DNA from: Caryophanales bacterium UBA6768
GTDB taxonomy: Bacteria; Bacillota; Bacilli; Bacillales_D; Amphibacillaceae
NCBI GenBank assembly: GCA_002453315.1
Contig: DKGO01000063.1
Span: forward strand, 1-6,747
Direction: 5' to 3'
Length of the DNA stretch: 6,747 nt
A program made the position numbers and the translations under genes. Positions 6,135 to 6,747 of the stretch are shown one piece after another (position 1 is the stretch's first letter; every line of letters starts with the position of its first letter). The notes under the pieces are model-generated. The model ran no database searches. It worked only from the letters and a program-made list of their open reading frames with translations, and was not told the DNA's origin.

Positions 6135-6747
6135 TTTCTCTAACTGTTGTTGTTCATATTGTTGTTTATACCATCCACCTAGTTGCATTAATTCTGTATG
6201 TGTACCTGCTTCGATAATTTTCCCATCCGCTAACACAATAATATGATCAGCATGAACAACAGCAGACAGCCGATGGGCAGCAATGAACGTTGTTTTATTT
6301 TTTCTTTCGGTTTTTAAATGTGCGATAATTTTAGCTTCTGTTGTCCCATCAACTGCTGACAATGAATCATCTAAGAGTAAAATTTCTGGACTTTTTATTA
6401 GTGCACGTGCTAAAGCAACACGTTGTTTTTGTCCACCGGATAATGTGACACCACTTTCACCAACCTCTGTATCAAGTCCTTTTGGTAATTCTTTTATGTC
6501 ACTCAGAAAATGGACGAGCTCCATTACCCGATAAATATCCTTATCCGTCGCATCCGTTTTACCAAATTGAATATTTTCACGGATCGATTTTGAAAACATC
6601 ACCTGGTCCTGTGGAACATAGCCAATCCAATTTCGTAATTGCTGTAAATCTAGTTGATCTATCGGTACATCACTAAATAAAATAGATCCTTTTTTAATCG
6701 AGTATTCCCGAAGCATTAACTTAAAAAATGTTGATTTCCCTGCACCA
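6132..6747 (-). CDS. bmrC: Heterodimeric multidrug ABC exporter half, BmrC/YheI-like (C-terminal ATPase part, 5' end outside window)
   Basis: Only the last 204 residues are present. The frame is open to the right edge and begins within Walker A as GAGKST, so the ATG at 6716 is an internal Met, not the start. Relatives are about 585 residues, so the whole membrane domain and the start lie outside. The visible ATPase motifs, numbered from the first whole codon, are Q-loop Gln46 (YVPQDQ), canonical signature LSGGQ (102-106), Walker B ILLLDD (122-127) with Asp127 where the catalytic Glu normally sits, D-loop SAVD (130-133) and H-loop His158. Asp in place of Glu is the hallmark of the degenerate site in BmrC-type subunits, and it pairs logically with the altered signature in the BmrD-like partner. 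The promoter, and any BmrB-like leader that controls bmrCD in B. subtilis, would lie beyond the right edge. Confidence 0.9.
   Translation of the reverse strand, partial: GAGKSTFFKLMLREYSIKKGSILFSDVPIDQLDLQQLRNWIGYVPQDQVMFSKSIRENIQFGKTDATDKDIYRVMELVHFLSDIKELPKGLDTEVGESGVTLSGGQKQRVALARALIKSPEILLLDDSLSAVDGTTEAKIIAHLKTERKNKTTFIAAHRLSAVVHADHIIVLADGKIIEAGTHTELMQLGGWYKQQYEQQQLEK

Noticed and set aside
6283..6676. Plus-strand open frames opposite bmrC
   Set aside because: They are antisense to conserved ABC ATPase motifs and have no supporting start signals.
6714..6716. ATG at 6716 as the start of a short ATPase gene
   Set aside because: The frame continues upstream to the window edge and encodes the GAGKST end of Walker A, so this Met is internal to a truncated BmrC-like protein.

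Overview
The window is AT-rich chromosomal DNA from an endospore-forming Firmicute, most likely Bacillaceae. The evidence is strong AAGGAGG-type ribosome binding sites, a YhcN/YlaJ-type sporulation lipoprotein behind a forespore (sigma-G-like) promoter, a YhdB-family small protein, and an exporter pair that closely resembles Bacillus subtilis BmrC/BmrD (YheI/YheH). From memory, yhcN, yhdB and yheHI lie in the same general chromosomal region in B. subtilis, so this looks like a rearranged version of that core region. I see no mobile element, CRISPR array, tRNA or rRNA.

Layout: all genes but one are on the minus strand. (1) Bases 1-1038 carry the first 346 codons of an M20-family metallo-dipeptidase. 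It starts with GTG, has its own extended -10 promoter, and runs off the left edge. (2) Bases 1039-1214 are intergenic and hold that promoter, the lipoprotein gene's terminator and two further inverted repeats. (3) Bases 1215-2051 encode an Asn-rich sporulation lipoprotein. (4) Bases 2052-2235 are a divergent promoter region with a convincing sigma-G-type promoter on the minus strand and a second CATACTA element facing the plus-strand gene. (5) Bases 2236-2481 encode a YhdB-like protein, the only plus-strand gene; its stop overlaps the stop of its convergent neighbour. (6) Bases 2478-4024 are a two-gene unit: a membrane-anchored trypsin-like serine protease followed by a DUF2071/YqjF-type protein. 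(7) Bases 4094-6747 hold the exporter pair bmrC-bmrD, with bmrC cut by the right edge inside its Walker A motif.

How the genes work together: the two ABC half-transporters are translationally linked and show complementary degenerate motifs, as expected of an asymmetric heterodimeric drug exporter. No terminator is visible between bmrD and the protease, so the exporter, protease and DUF2071 genes could form one transcript. The lipoprotein and possibly the YhdB-like protein are probably made in the forespore. I did not find a clearly new system. The features most worth a second look are the short PDZ-less anchored protease paired with DUF2071, the overlapping convergent stops, the paired CATACTA elements, and the internal repeat in the lipoprotein.
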